Source: Biomphalaria glabrata | Lineage: Eukaryota; Mollusca; Gastropoda; Planorbidae | Length of the DNA: 64,000 nucleotides | Direction of reading: 5' to 3' | Assembly: GCF_947242115.1 (NCBI RefSeq) | Contig: NC_074718.1 | Coordinates: forward strand, 44,835,199 to 44,899,198 | Shown here: positions 36,901 through 47,039 of the stretch, in pieces | Position numbering within the stretch: the first letter of the stretch is position 1 | How the letters are laid out: each line of letters opens with the position of its first letter | Position numbers and translations under genes: made by a program | The notes under the pieces: model-generated | Told to the model about the DNA's origin: nothing | Databases searched by the model: none | What the model saw: only the letters and a program-made list of their open reading frames with translations

Positions 36901-37687
36901 GACAATTCCAGCGGCTTTTGATTGAAAGTAATTTTTTATTTTGGTCCAATCAAATCACTCGCGCAGCCCTCTTTTTTTTTTCCTACGCGTCATTCGCGAT
37001 GTCAAAAGTAGGTCACGTGACTGGGCCCAGCCAATCACCTTGTGCTTACCGGCTGTATAAATGGGTCAAATGAATGAATGCCATGTCAGCTGAACGTATT
37101 TTCTCACTTAAAATATTATTTCATAATGTTAATTAAAAGTTAAATAACATTAAAAAATCACAGGAATATTAATTTTAATGTATCTTAAAATATATATTTA
37201 AAAGCTAAATAATAATTAGATCTATATAGATTAAAAAAATAATTCAAAGTGACAATGTAAGACAAGACAACCAAAAGTGGGACAAACAAATAAGTAAAAT
37301 ACAAAGGCAAAGAAGAGGTCAAAATAATTAACTAAAAAATTTATAACTTTTGAACTAATTATCCGATTTTCAAAATTCTTTTTGTGTCATTTATATCTCA
37401 AAATTATCCATCTAGCTATAGTGGTTTCATTGCATATAAGTAAATAACTATTTTATCACTGAACTCCCTATCTAAAGTAAAGAGGATCTAGATCTAGATC
37501 TAGTAGTAGATCTAGATCTAGGCCAAAGAAAACTAACGAAACCTAGAAATTTACAAATAATTAGTTTTAAAGTATAATTACCATTTTTCAAAACTATTTT
37601 CCCTGTAAATTCATCAATATGGTGTAAAGTTCCTTCGAAAGAAGCATTATTTCGAGTTACAATTTTAACTTTATTTGCTTCTGCCAT
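23379..37687 (-). CDS. EXD1: EXD1-like piRNA-pathway protein (Sm-like + degenerate 3'-5' exonuclease), complete
   Basis: Exons in transcript order: 37687-37582, 32318-32256, 31618-31567, 30816-30707, 29975-29869, 29671-29585, 28791-28687, 28465-28385, 27646-27503, 26934-26743, 26470-26290, 26077-24989, 23641-23379; 859 residues. The N-terminus (MAEANKVKIVTRNNASFEGT ... FTGKIVLKN, residues 1 to about 58) is an Sm-like fold. Residues about 120-330 follow the EXD1 exonuclease fold: DQYIIINKICDKFYQA, VTHDCRFLSDMIYHKY, NNIFDTQVAS and RPLPQNLLKAVSKNLSYLI. The first acidic motif (DxE) reads GLQ (157-159) and the last motif has Asn308 where Asp is usual, so it should be catalytically dead, as reported for animal EXD1. 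Residues 410-859 are Ser/Asp-rich, probably disordered, and longer than in mammalian EXD1. EXD1 is known to partner TDRD12 in piRNA biogenesis; that role here is inference. Exon 10 uses either a GC donor (CAG/GCATGT) or an in-frame GT donor 12 bases upstream. Confidence 0.85.
23911..24572 (+). mobile_element. Possible non-autonomous Helitron
   Basis: The 5' end reads TCTATAATATAAAGAAGAAA, and the 3' end reads GCCCGCAGGTAATGTCCGCTAG with T following, fitting the Helitron TC...CTRR pattern and A|T insertion preference. The interior has GTATGTATGTATGTTAAAAC and AACCCATTTTCGCAAAAC. There are no inverted ends and no Rep/helicase coding. It lies in the last intron of the EXD1-like gene. The call rests on termini alone. 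Confidence 0.4.
26568..26660. repeat. LINE/SINE-type fragment beginning CATCCATCCATCC
   Basis: The GC-rich block CAGTGGCGCTACAGCCCATG, GAGGGCTCTGGCCTGC and TCTCCTGGGCCTTTCGTCTC lies between EXD1-like exons 10 and 11. Related wording (GCCATCCACTGGAGG; CAGGTCTTTCGGTTCTG) occurs at 40310-40340 and 40665-40805. A dispersed element tail; class uncertain. Confidence 0.45.
28597..28710 (-). repeat. Triplication of the exon-7 donor region of the EXD1-like gene
   Basis: About 42-bp units (ACTTACTTTCATAATATCAC, TATTCTCCAACACAAACAGA) occur three times. The copy at 28681-28710 is the genuine end of exon 7: ENSDIMK on the minus strand with its GTAAGT donor. The two copies to its left, downstream in the transcript, repeat the donor and the preceding codons inside the intron. 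Confidence 0.8.
28880..29137 (+). mobile_element. 5'-truncated SINE family A with target duplication
   Basis: It starts just before the B box (CCCTGGGTTCGAATCCCAG) and runs through GAAGACTGGG, CCACCCAACTCCTTATGGG, the GGCCACAGAAACAGATGACC block and the GTCTGAAAGGGGAACTTTAC tail. The bases GCATAATTA occur on both sides (28871-28879 and 29138-29146), marking the target-site duplication. Intron of the EXD1-like gene, antisense to it. Confidence 0.85.
30938..31200 (-). mobile_element. SINE family A, full length, antisense
   Basis: Reverse-complemented relative to the window: the tail is at 30940 (AAAGTAAAGTTCCCCTTTCA) and the tRNA-like head ends at about 31199 (GCTTTACCGCTCAGCCACTG). The B box reads GGTTTGAATCC on the minus strand. 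The flanks TTTTCCCTCACTAAAAA and TTTTCCTCAGTAAAAAA look like a target-site duplication. It reads in the same direction as the host EXD1-like gene. Confidence 0.85.
32407..32880. mobile_element. SINE family A relics interrupted by a LINE family C 3' end
   Basis: 32407-32511 carries a plus-strand SINE A head and body (GGTTCAAATCC; GGCCACAGAAACAGATGACC). 32747-32880 carries SINE A sequence in reverse (GGGTGGACTCAGAGG; GATTCGAACCCGGGACCCC), so the host site may have been two opposed SINE pieces. Between them, 32512-32746 is a LINE 3' end coding CRHCAHPYETVNHILFECP and a GAAGAAGAAG tail. The 13 bases ACATCATTAGAGC flank it at 32499-32511 and 32747-32759. Confidence 0.75.
33783..34921. mobile_element. 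hAT element with an internal LINE fragment and (TA)n
   Basis: The ends are CAGGACCGGCCTTAGG (left) and TTAAGTCCGGCCCTG (right), flanked by CTATTTTG (33775-33782) and CTATTTAG (34922-34929), an 8-bp duplication typical of hAT elements. Inside are a long TA microsatellite (33838-33911), an RT fragment of an RTE-like LINE (33912 to about 34590) and the C-terminal part of a hAT transposase at 34605-34801 (RSFSRLKLMKNYLRSTILKD ... stop TAA), the dimerisation region. The rest of the transposase is missing, so the copy is non-autonomous. It lies in intron 1 of the EXD1-like gene. A second, partial right end is at 34988-35012. Confidence 0.7.
33912..34590 (+). mobile_element. LINE (RTE-like) reverse transcriptase fragment inside the hAT element
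   Basis: The frame 33910-34290 encodes the RT core: KPVGVRQGCLLSQTLFNIF, then RRITNFADDIDGLAGTEEL (the FADD catalytic motif is kept), then YGMQINAKKNKQIM. After a frame break, 34375-34600 gives ERRILAMELRCYRRILGI and NQEIRDRVTAAIG, the downstream domain. Both ends are truncated and endonuclease coding is absent. Family assignment rests on the wording of these blocks. Confidence 0.75.
35022..35170 (-). repeat. SINE family C, antisense
   Basis: On the minus strand this is the body of the family (CAAACCTCCCGGAGGAC, TTCAGAGTTGATGATAGTTT, ACATGTTTCGGATGTTCC as read on plus), matching 43613-43806. The head is incomplete at 35150-35170. 35215-35310 next to it is a copy of the unclassified repeat terminus also seen at 21655 and 48325. 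Confidence 0.65.
35311..37011. other. AT-rich intron 1 sequence of the EXD1-like gene
   Basis: Mostly AT-rich DNA with short direct repeats (ATTATTAATTAATAG-like at 36330-36545). I see no exon. A GC-richer patch at 36560-36660 (CCGTTCAGTCCGCCTGAAAA; CACTTCGCTGCGAAACGAGG) may be a repeat remnant. Confidence 0.4.
37012..37062 (+). promoter_or_regulatory. Promoter-like cluster: CACGTG, CCAAT and TATA motifs
   Basis: GTCACGTGAC (37012-37021, a perfect palindromic E-box of the CLEAR/USF type) is followed by CCAAT (37031-37035) and TATAAAT (37056-37062). A second CCAAT lies at about 36947. The order and spacing resemble a plus-strand core promoter inside intron 1 of the EXD1-like gene. No coding exon follows before 37.5 kb, so this may be a cryptic or transposon-derived promoter. 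Confidence 0.35.
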
Positions 37688-38152
37688 TTTTGTGACTGTG
37701 CGTAGATTCTATTTAATTTTTTTCCATAAAAGAGCGGTTTATTAACTATACTATATTAGTATATAGGTTAGGATTATAGCTCTCATCAATTGAAAGTTTA
37801 ATGAGTGTATAGCGACACCATCACAGACCTGTATAATAAGATTTTTTTTTTCTAGGTCTAGCGTAAATGTAGATTAGAATCTAAACCAGATTTTAAAAAA
37901 ATTATTACTTTTTTTTTTAAAGAAAATTGCATTTAAAAATTGCTCTTTTTCTAGAATATTTGGTAGAGATAGATTTAGATCTGTTTATGTTTAGATCTAG
38001 ATCTAGAATCTAGATATTTTTTACTTTCGGCATTTTTATTTGATAAACAGTAAGCATACAGTTTAAATACCAGCGCGGTTCGCAAAGCTAGAGTACTGTG
38101 TCCTTGCCCTTTGTTTTTGTTATCATCACACGTCGCTCTACAAATAATCAAA
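37688..38152. promoter_or_regulatory. Head-to-head interval between EXD1-like and PGRMC-like start codons
   Basis: Only 465 bp separate the minus-strand ATG at 37685-37687 from the plus-strand ATG at 38153. Both promoters and 5' UTRs must lie here unless untranslated exons exist. The interval is AT-rich with several AGATCTAG runs and a GC-richer spot (CAGCGCGGTTCGCAAAGC, about 38071). I see no clear TATA box near either start. Confidence 0.6.
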
Positions 38153-41100
38153 ATGGCTGATAATAATGAAACTAAGGAGGGGCAGACTGAGAACAGTTTA
38201 ATAGTGAGGATTATGTCTGAACTCTTTGGTAGCCCACTAAACCTTGCATTGCTTGCAATCTGTGGTTTTCTTATTTATAAAATAATTTCTAGTAGGAGAT
38301 CAACTAATTCAGCTCCAAGTAAAGAACCCGAACTCCCTCCACTCAAAAAACAGGATTTTACACTGGAGCAGCTGAGAGAATATGATGGAAAAGGAATAGA
38401 TGGACGAGTTCTCATAGCTGTTAATGGAAAGGTCTTCGATGTTACTAGGGGAAAAAGATTCTATGGACCAGGTAATTTAATTTTAATTACTAAATTTAAA
38501 TTATTTTATTAAATATAACTTACTATAATTGTATAAAAAGTATGTACTGGCTAAATTCTAAATTAAATAGGCTACTCACCTACTGATTTAACTATACTAT
38601 AGACAGTATAGATCTACTATCTAGATTCTAATTCTAACTGGACTAATCTCTAAAGTAAATTAAATAGTATTTAGATTTTAGTATATATACCTTTTATAAT
38701 TATATAGACTCTAGAGTACTCTAGACATAGATCTAGGAATCTCAGTCTGGAATCTACATCTAGATTATTATTGGCTAAGAAAATAAAAATAGATTTAGTC
38801 CCTAGCCTAGTCACCGCTATAATAGTATAATATATAAAATTCTAATATATATTACTAGGCCTAGTTTAGTTTTAGTTCGTAAGTCGCGAATTAAAGGGAA
38901 ACCTCGAACTCCAATGATTTCGACAATTTTTGATATAATATGTCACAATATATGTGTTTTGATTGAATATATTATAAATTCTTTTTATTTTTTTTTTCAA
39001 TAATAACTTAGTAATTGATGTTTTTTAAACCATCATTTTTCTATGCATCCAAAACGATCAGATTTTCACCGGGCTTCATGTGATGTCACATAGCAAACCT
39101 ATTCATTTAATCTTCTATTGAGTTTGAGTTACTGTATAACGGAAAACCATATAATAAATTTGACAATCTTGTAAAATCTAGGTCTTTGCAGCTAGATGTA
39201 GATCTTGGTAAGCAAAGAAAAAAATAGATATGTGTTAAAAGAGTAGATCTACATGCTTGACTAACCATGGCAGTTTGAATTTTTTTTCCTGACGACTCAA
39301 AACACAACAAACACTATCGCTTGGTTGTCTTGTCATGACTGACTATACATAGCGAGCCTTACACTGACCAGGTTGTTAGAATCAGCCAGATACACAATCT
39401 ATTTACTTATTGTAAACTTTTTTGGGACAAGGAGGGGTGTGTATGAAAATGTAACTTTTTTTCTCAAGTTGGTTGTCCTAATGCTTTTAGAAGATCTATA
39501 TCTATATATACCATAGCCACGGACTGGGTTGTTATTAAGCCTAAACAGCCACTGAAAGAATGAAGCAATACAATTGGTTAGATTTAAATTTGATTTTAGT
39601 ATTGTTGAGGGAAGTGGTGTATGCCTAACCTGAAAACAAAATCTCAAGGAACTACTTTTTTTTTTTGAGATGTCAAGAATTTACTAATGTATTAATATTA
39701 AATATAATACATGTGGCTAAGCATTTAAATAAAAAAAATGGTAAAACTTTTATTATGCTAAATATGTCCATAACTCAAAAAAAAAAGCAACAACACCAGA
39801 GTTTCCCATTAATGCATTTGTAAATGATTTTTATGGGAATCATGAATATACAAAAACATACAAAATCTGATTTATTTATATTTAGACTCATTAATTAGAG
39901 TCTGAACAATTTCTTTTATTTAAAAAAATTTTCAACTGGTCAAATTTTTTTTACACTGCTTTTGGTATAGTGATTTTGTGTTAGCCTATTTTGGTCATAT
40001 AACCACTATAGATGTGGTTCCCCCTATAGAGATTTTTTCATTTAACTATAGAGTCCTATTCTGGAAAGAAGATTCCCATCCACATACAACATCTATAGGT
40101 AAAGTTGGCATAAATTTTCTTTGGTGGTAGAGGAATCAGTCAATTTTCGTTTGGATCTCTTTTCTACATCTTACAAGATGCTTTTTCACTGACCATCACG
40201 CTTTCTTGCCATGCGATTTTCAAGATATGTCACTGAAATGAGTGTAGTTTTTTTTTACTCTTCCTTGGTATATAAAAAGTTCAATATCCTGCACCTTTTG
40301 GTGTGGAGACATGGTAGGCCAGTCCATGCCATCCACTGGAGGGGGTGTGAGATTATAAGTTGAACAAACAGGGAATAATATTGCTATCCCTTTGGCTGCT
40401 GATAAATGTAAATAATATGGTGTTACCCAAACCCAAAATGATATCCACCATCCTGGAACCTTCAGACAGATGATGCTTCGTTTTTAATGGCCATAGAGTT
40501 TCATGGGACCTGGCATTAGTTCCAACCCATATCTCTGTCTTGGGTAAGATTTATAAGATATATATATATTTTTTCCTTGGCACAGTCTGCAAAAGAGCTC
40601 ACAGCTCAGCAGCAATAAAGCTGGCTAGAATAATAATAATAATAATATGTATATATATATATATATTAAATACCATCTCTGCCTGTCTGGGGCATAAGGC
40701 CACCATCTTTCTCCAGGTCTTTCGGTTCTGTGTGAGTCTCTCCAGTTGTCCTCACATCTCGCCCATCTTCTTGGCATCTGCTTCCAAATCTCGGCACCTT
40801 ATAATTGAAGTTGCAATATGAGAGAAAGTTTGTTGTGTCCACAAATGAGATTTGACCAGAGTGTTATTTTTGTGTACTTAGCGTGCTAAATGTGCACAAA
40901 GGCAATTAAAGACACTAACATGGAAATAAGACATCTTGAAAAGAGATTATTATTTCATCCCACCATTTGGATCACAACTTAACACAAAATGTGCCCTATT
41001 TCAAGCCTTAGGTATATCTTATGGAGTTAAAAAAATGTGTGTTGCAATATTAATTGAACAATAATGAAATATTCTTCTTTAGTTCCTTAAATCACACTTG

Positions 41101-43952
41101 TCCAGAATGCAAATTAAATTGGTTTAAATACATTTGATCTAATCCTTAGAATAGTGGCTAAGATTTTACATTCACCACCTTTTTCTTCTTCCTCGTTCTC
41201 ATTGTTATGTTGAAGTATTCAGATAACTAGGCCAATGCACGAGATGAACTGGGCAGTGGTTTCCAAATCAGGCAGCTCTCCGTATAGTTTTTTTTCTATA
41301 GGGGTGTTTTGGGGCCAGTGTCTTATTTAAGCCTCTTGATAAAGAAAGCAGTTTTGAAGGACATGGTCAACATTCTCTGGTGATACTCCGCAAGAGCAGA
41401 TTTTACAAGTCCCAACTTTTAACTTCCGGAACATATATTTACATAAGATTTACTAAAAGAGGAGAGGGAAAGGGAGAGACAGTGACTGGGCGCGCTCTGC
41501 TAGTAGAGCGCACGCACGCACAGTTGAGGTCACGTCAGTACGTCAACATACGTGCGGATAGACAGCTGCCAAATAATTGACATGAAAACTAGGGACCTTC
41601 GATGGGAAGTTTTACCAAAGTTTTATTCCTGTGGGTTAAATATTTTGTCGAAACATGTATATAGTTTATGTCTAACACTTACAGCTACACTAGAATAGTC
41701 AATGGGTGGAAGTGGCATTTGGGTTCTGAAAAAAATCTGTACTTTAAGATCTTCAGTTTGTTCCTAATCATTCTACATCTTAATTGATAGCACTACATGC
41801 AGACTTGTTAACTATTCTTACAGTACTGATAAACCCACTTTGTTGATATTGAAGAGAGCCATTGCCAGTTGTTTTTTGTCCTACTTCTATGTAGAGTGTA
41901 CCGTGTGGTCGTTCAGTTCAAACCTCAAAATGTTGATTAAAACTTTTTTTTTTATGCATAATAGATAATCAATTACCTGTCCACCTTTTTTTTTTTTTTT
42001 CAAACATTTTATGTTGAATATTGCAGGCGGACCTTATGGACTATTTGCCGGACATGATGCTTCAAGAGCTTTGGCTACATTTTCGTTAGGAGAAGATGCC
42101 TTAAAGAATGAACACGATGACCTGAGTGACCTAAATAGCATGCAGATGGAAAGCATAAGAGAGTGGGAGATGCAGTTCCAAGGTAATAGCCATCTTTGAA
42201 TTGTCGAATTACATATATTGGTTTTCTATAGCTCCATCTGTTTCAAGGGACAATCATGTGTTTAGAAAATTCACTATAAATGAACTATGATCCTTGAGAC
42301 AACACTTTTAATTTTTAATCTTGCAATATATATATATATATATGCTAGCACAAGTCTGCATTTGTCTTTCACTATCTTGGGCATCTTCTTTTAAAAAACT
42401 TTTACTAGGTTTCTGAAATCCTGTATGAAAACATATCTCTGTAACTTAGCTCTGAACATCTCCTGGATCTGATTCTTTCTTAGCCAGCTTTAAATGGAGG
42501 ATGTCTGTCAACCTGGCATGCAACTGTTACTTAGCCAGGCTAGATCAGCTCTTGCTACTAACACTACAACAAAGTATTTCACATGACTATGCAGCCCCAG
42601 CTGTGACCTACATATTTGGCCAACATCCTGCACAGACATAACAATTTGATATGTGTATATATATGTGGGTTAGGGCGTCTGGTGATTATATATGCCCAAC
42701 CTGCCATCGCAGCTGTGTATCAAGGATTGGCCTCTTTAGTCACACAAGAAGTTGCAAAGGGAAACGATCGTCTCTCGAGACGTAAAATGCCACAGATATA
42801 TATATATAGATAGATAGAGAGAGAGTGAGAGATAGACAGATAGAGATAAATATAAATAATTATAGTGCATTGGCTTGCTACTTAAAAACTTGATGTAAGA
42901 CATGGTCTTTTCAGGAGATACCTGCAGTGTCACACTTGAACACTGTTTATTCATGTCCTTAATGTATGTATGTTGATCAGCTCTTACTACCGTAGTATAA
43001 GGTACTCACAAATAGTTATTGGAAACTAACATTATATTTCTTTTGATATTATTACTATTACTTTTTTCCTTAACAATTTGGTAATTCTTTGAACCTAATG
43101 AGTTCGTTATGGTACTGTCAGGATTGTGGGAGAGATGTAGCTAGAAACTGGCGAATGATGAACTTATAAATCTATTTTTTATATTGAAAAGCATTTTGAG
43201 CCTAACTGATGACCATATATTTGTGCGGCCGAGTGACAAAAGCCGTCTGGCTAACCCATCAAATGGGGCTCGTGTTTAAACCCCAACTCGAGTTGGGTTG
43301 TGTTTGCTGTGTCCCCGGTGGATCATGGAAACCTTCCCACGTACCCCACATGTTCACAAAAGAGATTTGATCGTAGGGAAAATAGATTCATTTAAAACAT
43401 CAACTGTTTTGATGAGGTTTTTATTTTAGCATAGCACTGTTGAGTCTAAACAAGCTAAATGAAATGAAGGTTTTCATCTGATTAATGTAAAAAGTATGTG
43501 TCAAAGAAGCTTCTACAAGATAGTCTGTTGCTGAGGTAGCTTTTTTTTTTAAAAGCCATCCCCGTTGTTGAACATATATAGGTTAGTGATTAATAGCAAT
43601 TAATAATTAATAGGATGGCTGCCTGGTCGTGCAGTTTGCGCGCTGGACTGTCGTTCAGATTTATCGATGGTCGAGGGTTCAAATCCTGCCCGCTCCCATC
43701 CCCCGTCGTCCTGCGGGAGGTTTGAACTAGGAAGTAAACTATCTTCAACTCTGAAGGAACATCCGAAACATGTAAAACATTTTACAACAAACATTTTTAG
43801 CATCAATGACTTTTTAAAATATCCTTTTTTTTTTGTCTAATCTAGAGAAATATGTGTATGTTGGCAAACTTCTGAAACCTGGTGAACAACCCACAGAGTA
43901 CAGTGACACTGAGGATGAAGACAAGACAGAGACTGAAAAGAAAACTGACTAA
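38153..43952 (+). CDS. PGRMC: PGRMC1/2-like membrane-associated haem (progesterone receptor component) protein
   Basis: Exons 38153-38471, 42027-42182 and 43846-43952 give 193 residues, matching the usual 195 or so. The N-terminus is short and acidic; a membrane helix ([17 protein letters not shown], about 29-45) is followed by the cytochrome b5-like domain ([12 protein letters not shown] to VGKLLKPGE, about 68-170). In the family haem is bound through a tyrosine; here [12 protein letters not shown] keeps both relevant tyrosines (Tyr104, Tyr110). The tail YSDTEDED resembles the CK2-type acidic serine site of PGRMC1. The family acts at the ER and other membranes as a haem chaperone and binds cytochrome P450 enzymes; steroid binding is indirect or disputed. 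The start ATG has AAA before it. Introns are 3.6 and 1.7 kb with no break in frame. Confidence 0.96.
38472..42026 (+). other. PGRMC intron 1: AT-rich with scattered element tails
   Basis: 38472-40270 is AT-rich with nothing coding. 40300-40340 and 40665-40805 carry fragments of a GC-richer dispersed element. 40576-40650 is a LINE family C 3' end (CAGTCTGCAAAAGAGCTCAC, AGCTGGCTAGAATAATAATA). A short TA run lies at 40652-40665. Confidence 0.55.
41165..41440 (-). mobile_element. LINE family B 3' end, antisense
   Basis: On the minus strand this encodes the same tail as 7797-8061: [40 protein letters not shown] and ISCIGLVI, then a GAA-rich tail (read on plus as CACCTTTTTCTTCTTCCTCG). It is 5' truncated with a few stops, in PGRMC intron 1. 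Confidence 0.75.
42670..42798 (+). repeat. LINE C-terminal zinc-finger fragment
   Basis: The translation [14 protein letters not shown] followed by SH matches the C2H2-like finger that closes some LINE ORF2 proteins. A sister copy is at 46880-47035. A TA/GATA microsatellite (42796-42845) follows. Lies in PGRMC intron 2. Confidence 0.55.
43206..43375 (+). mobile_element. SINE family B
   Basis: The head TGTGCGGCCGAGTGACAAAA with a B-box-like GTGTTTAAACCCC is followed by a body with GGGTTGTGTTTGCTGTGTCC, CATGGAAACCTTCCCACGTA and CACAAAAGAGATTTGATCGT. It matches 17731-17895 and the reverse of 56345-56575. Confidence 0.65.
43613..43806 (+). mobile_element. SINE family C (best copy)
   Basis: The head GATGGCTGCCTGGTCGTGCA carries an A-box-like start. 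A B box (GGGTTCAAATCC) follows, then CGTCCTGCGGGAGGTTTGAA, CTATCTTCAACTCTGAAGG and ACATGTAAAACATTTTACAA. It ends 40 bp before exon 3 of PGRMC. Confidence 0.75.
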
Positions 43953-45760
43953 TTCTAGTATTATCATATTACATGTCCTTGTGTGTACCAGTGTGAGATT
44001 AGATGATAGTCTGTGTGAACTCTGTGTTGAGACGAATGGTTAATTGCTTGATGTTTATATGTGCCAGTGTTTGGAAAGATGAACAGAAGTTGCTCTGTGT
44101 TGGGATAAAAGGTTTTCTACCCCTGGGTTTGTGTGTCTTTGAAGCCTTTTGTACAATTTTGTTGTTCCTTCCTTCAATGTGTTTGTCCCCACAGTTTAGT
44201 TGTCCACGAGCATGTAGACATCATTTTTCATGTTATGAGAACATTTGAATGCAGAATTTATTTATTATTTTTTTTTTTTTTTACTTTTTGAAGGGAACAA
44301 AATATTTGTGCTTTAACTGTTCTCCAATGTCAGAGATTTCATAAATAGTTCTTACTTTTCTGGATATAGAGTTTATTAGTATCAGATTTTTAAAGTTTTA
44401 GGTGGGGGAAACATTTGTTATTTTTTTTATCATTAAACCTGTTGATCTGTTGCTTTTCCATAATCCTGTTGCCATTGTTCAACCTTTTGCACTATATTAA
44501 TTTTCCCTTGAAATGTTATTAGTGCACTGATAAACAGATATGAGAATGTACACGTCTAATTTCTTCTGGAAACATATTTGTTTTGTTTCATAACCAGAAC
44601 TTTTTATTTGTACAAACTATTGATTTTTAAAGTATGTAACAAGGAGTTAATGGCAGTAAGGCTTTTATGATTTGTAGATGGCAGGTTGGCAGAAAGGCCT
44701 TGTATAGTGTAGGGGGGAATTAGTTCTTTGCATATTGTAGATGACATGAAGGCCTATGAAGTAGTTGGCAAGTAGGTCAACCTAAGTACAAGTAGCGTTG
44801 GACTTATCAATATTCTTTGCTTTTTTTTTTTTCATTGTGGTTTTTTTGAATAGCACTTTGTTTTGCTATAATACTTTCAGGCTTGATTTTTTTAAGTGCA
44901 ACAAATTAACAGCTATATCTGAATGTATGATTAGTAGACATTGTTAATTCAAGACAGCCGCAGTGTAACTTGTAGTCTTTGTTGCTATTTCAGGCCAGGT
45001 TTCTGTTTTGTAGTGTTGTTGAGGGCATGATCTAAAAGGATTAGAAATCAGCTTGATAACCGGCCTGATTTTTAGCGTCTCGTCAATGTCAACATTATAT
45101 TGATGGCATGCAGTATATCATTAGGTTTTACCCTCATGTTTGTATATGACTTGAACAGGTTTTTTCATGACAAGATCACTCAATGACCTTAAGAGTTTCT
45201 AATGACTGAATTTTAAAAAAATCATTACATGTGGGGGGTGTTAGTTTTCTTGATTAAATAAAATAGAGACTTCTTTCAAATGCTATGTATATCATTTATT
45301 ATTTGGCTCTGCTATCTACCCATGTAAAAATAATATGGGGAATCATTATTAACATTGTAATTTCAGGTTTTATTTAGTTTTCAAATGTCCCTAAGTCCTT
45401 ATTAGATTTTTTTTTTTTTTTTGCTTATAGTCTATAGAGCTGCATCATTTGGGTCATGCTTTAATAAGAGATAGGTCGGGTCATATTTTGATAAGAGGTC
45501 TCAGAGTAGTCTTACTCTATATTTATACAAAAATATATGTCTGTAGTAAGAATATAGAAAACTCTAACCTATGTAATATGTATCATGTTAACAAGTTTAG
45601 CTTTATTAAAGACTACAATGCATGTGTGATATATACAACTTGTACCACATTCAACTTAGCAGTCCTTATATATGTCTATATAAGGTAGATTGATTTCTTA
45701 TGTTAATAATGATAGAACAGCTGTCAAGTTCATTAAGCTTATTTTGTATGAATAAACAAA
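43953..45760 (+). other. PGRMC 3' UTR and downstream sequence
   Basis: T-rich sequence after the stop codon, without recognised repeats. AATAAA signals stand at about 45257 and 45750, so a 1.3-1.8 kb 3' UTR is possible, common for PGRMC genes. Confidence 0.5.
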
Positions 45761-46860
45761 AATGGCTCTGTTTTTTTTTTTGTTTTTATTATGTTTTGTT
45801 TGGACTTTTGTCTATGATAGTTTATATTTAGATCTATATATATACAGATCAGACACTAATACAAACCTTATTATACACATTAATATTATGATCAGATAAG
45901 ATGATCATCAATCAAAAACTGATCTTGATTTTTAGGACTAATGGGAGCCTGACATACAGATGCTCTCTTAAATGTCAGTTAAAGCAAAAGTGAAGAACAT
46001 GTCGTTCCATTGATGTCATACGTTTACATGAATGATGATTTGAGATCGTACATAAATTGACTATTCTGTTCCATCTGCCAATTCCAATGTAAAACAAGCA
46101 AAATGTAAAGAATATAAAAAACTAAAGTTCATATAAGAGGAAAAATTCTGCACTTACAACTATATCAATAAGTAATTTAGAAGTAATTTCCTTTTTTTAT
46201 CTCCCCCAAAATAATTAATTGACTAATTGGTTCCTTTTCCAATTATTCATGTTTTGTTAGATACAATAAATAATTGAAAGTTTCAACTTGATCCGAGAGC
46301 GGTTTCGGGAGAAATATCTGTGAATACTGAAATATTAATTAACTAATTTGTTAGAAAAAACAATTACCAGTAATTAATTCAATAATTGGTTAATATTTTT
46401 TTTTATTTCGTGTATTGTCTTCGACAATTAATAATTGTGCAACTTTGGAAATTTATTGCCATTTTTTTTAAAGAAAATTATCACTTATTATTTAAAGATG
46501 TGATCAAAAAGTAAATTAAATTAAAAGAGGCTAGGAATGATCAAAAGAATTTAACAAAGACCTCTGACTTCACGGGAAGTTGTACTATTATTTAACTTAT
46601 TTGAAATAATTTAAAGAGGGAGTTGCCTAAATGTTTGGCGAAACATAGCGCTACCATTAATTCATCGTTGATCTAATAGCCTACATCATTTTGTAGTTTT
46701 GAATTCTTGAATTACACTTAAAGAGTGGAACAAATGACATTTGTAGAAAATTTGAACTTCTATTCCCACATTTTTTGTGAGTTAGATATTGCAATACAGT
46801 AAATATTTCCATTAAAAAAGAAAAGCAGAGCTATTGGGGAGTTTACGATAAAGTCAACAT
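45761..46860. other. Intergenic AT-rich stretch
   Basis: No coding region. 46130-46450 is rich in TTAATTAACTAATT-like motifs and resembles 290-420 in style, so both may be remnants of one old repeat. Not certain. Confidence 0.35.
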
Positions 46861-46879
46861 TGTTACTGTTGTGTATGGC

Positions 46880-47035
46880 GAAGGGTGAAAATGCAACGGC
46901 GCTTGGTGTTTACAGGTACCCAACCTGTGACCGCAGCTGTGTATCAAGAATTGGCGTCTTTAGTCACACAAAAAGTTGCAAAGGAAAAGATTGTCTCATG
47001 AGACGCAAAATATCACAGAAACATTGTTAAGGATG
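46880..47035 (+). repeat. LINE C-terminal zinc-finger fragment
   Basis: The translation [19 protein letters not shown] is a C2H2-like finger of a LINE ORF2 tail, sister to 42670-42798 (shared CGCAGCTGTGTATCAAG, TTTAGTCACACAA and GTTGCAAAGG). Confidence 0.6.
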
Positions 47036-47039
47036 ATAA

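Noticed and set aside
44003-44248. 81-residue frame after PGRMC
   Set aside because: Lies in the probable 3' UTR, with no domain, no splice context and T-rich composition.
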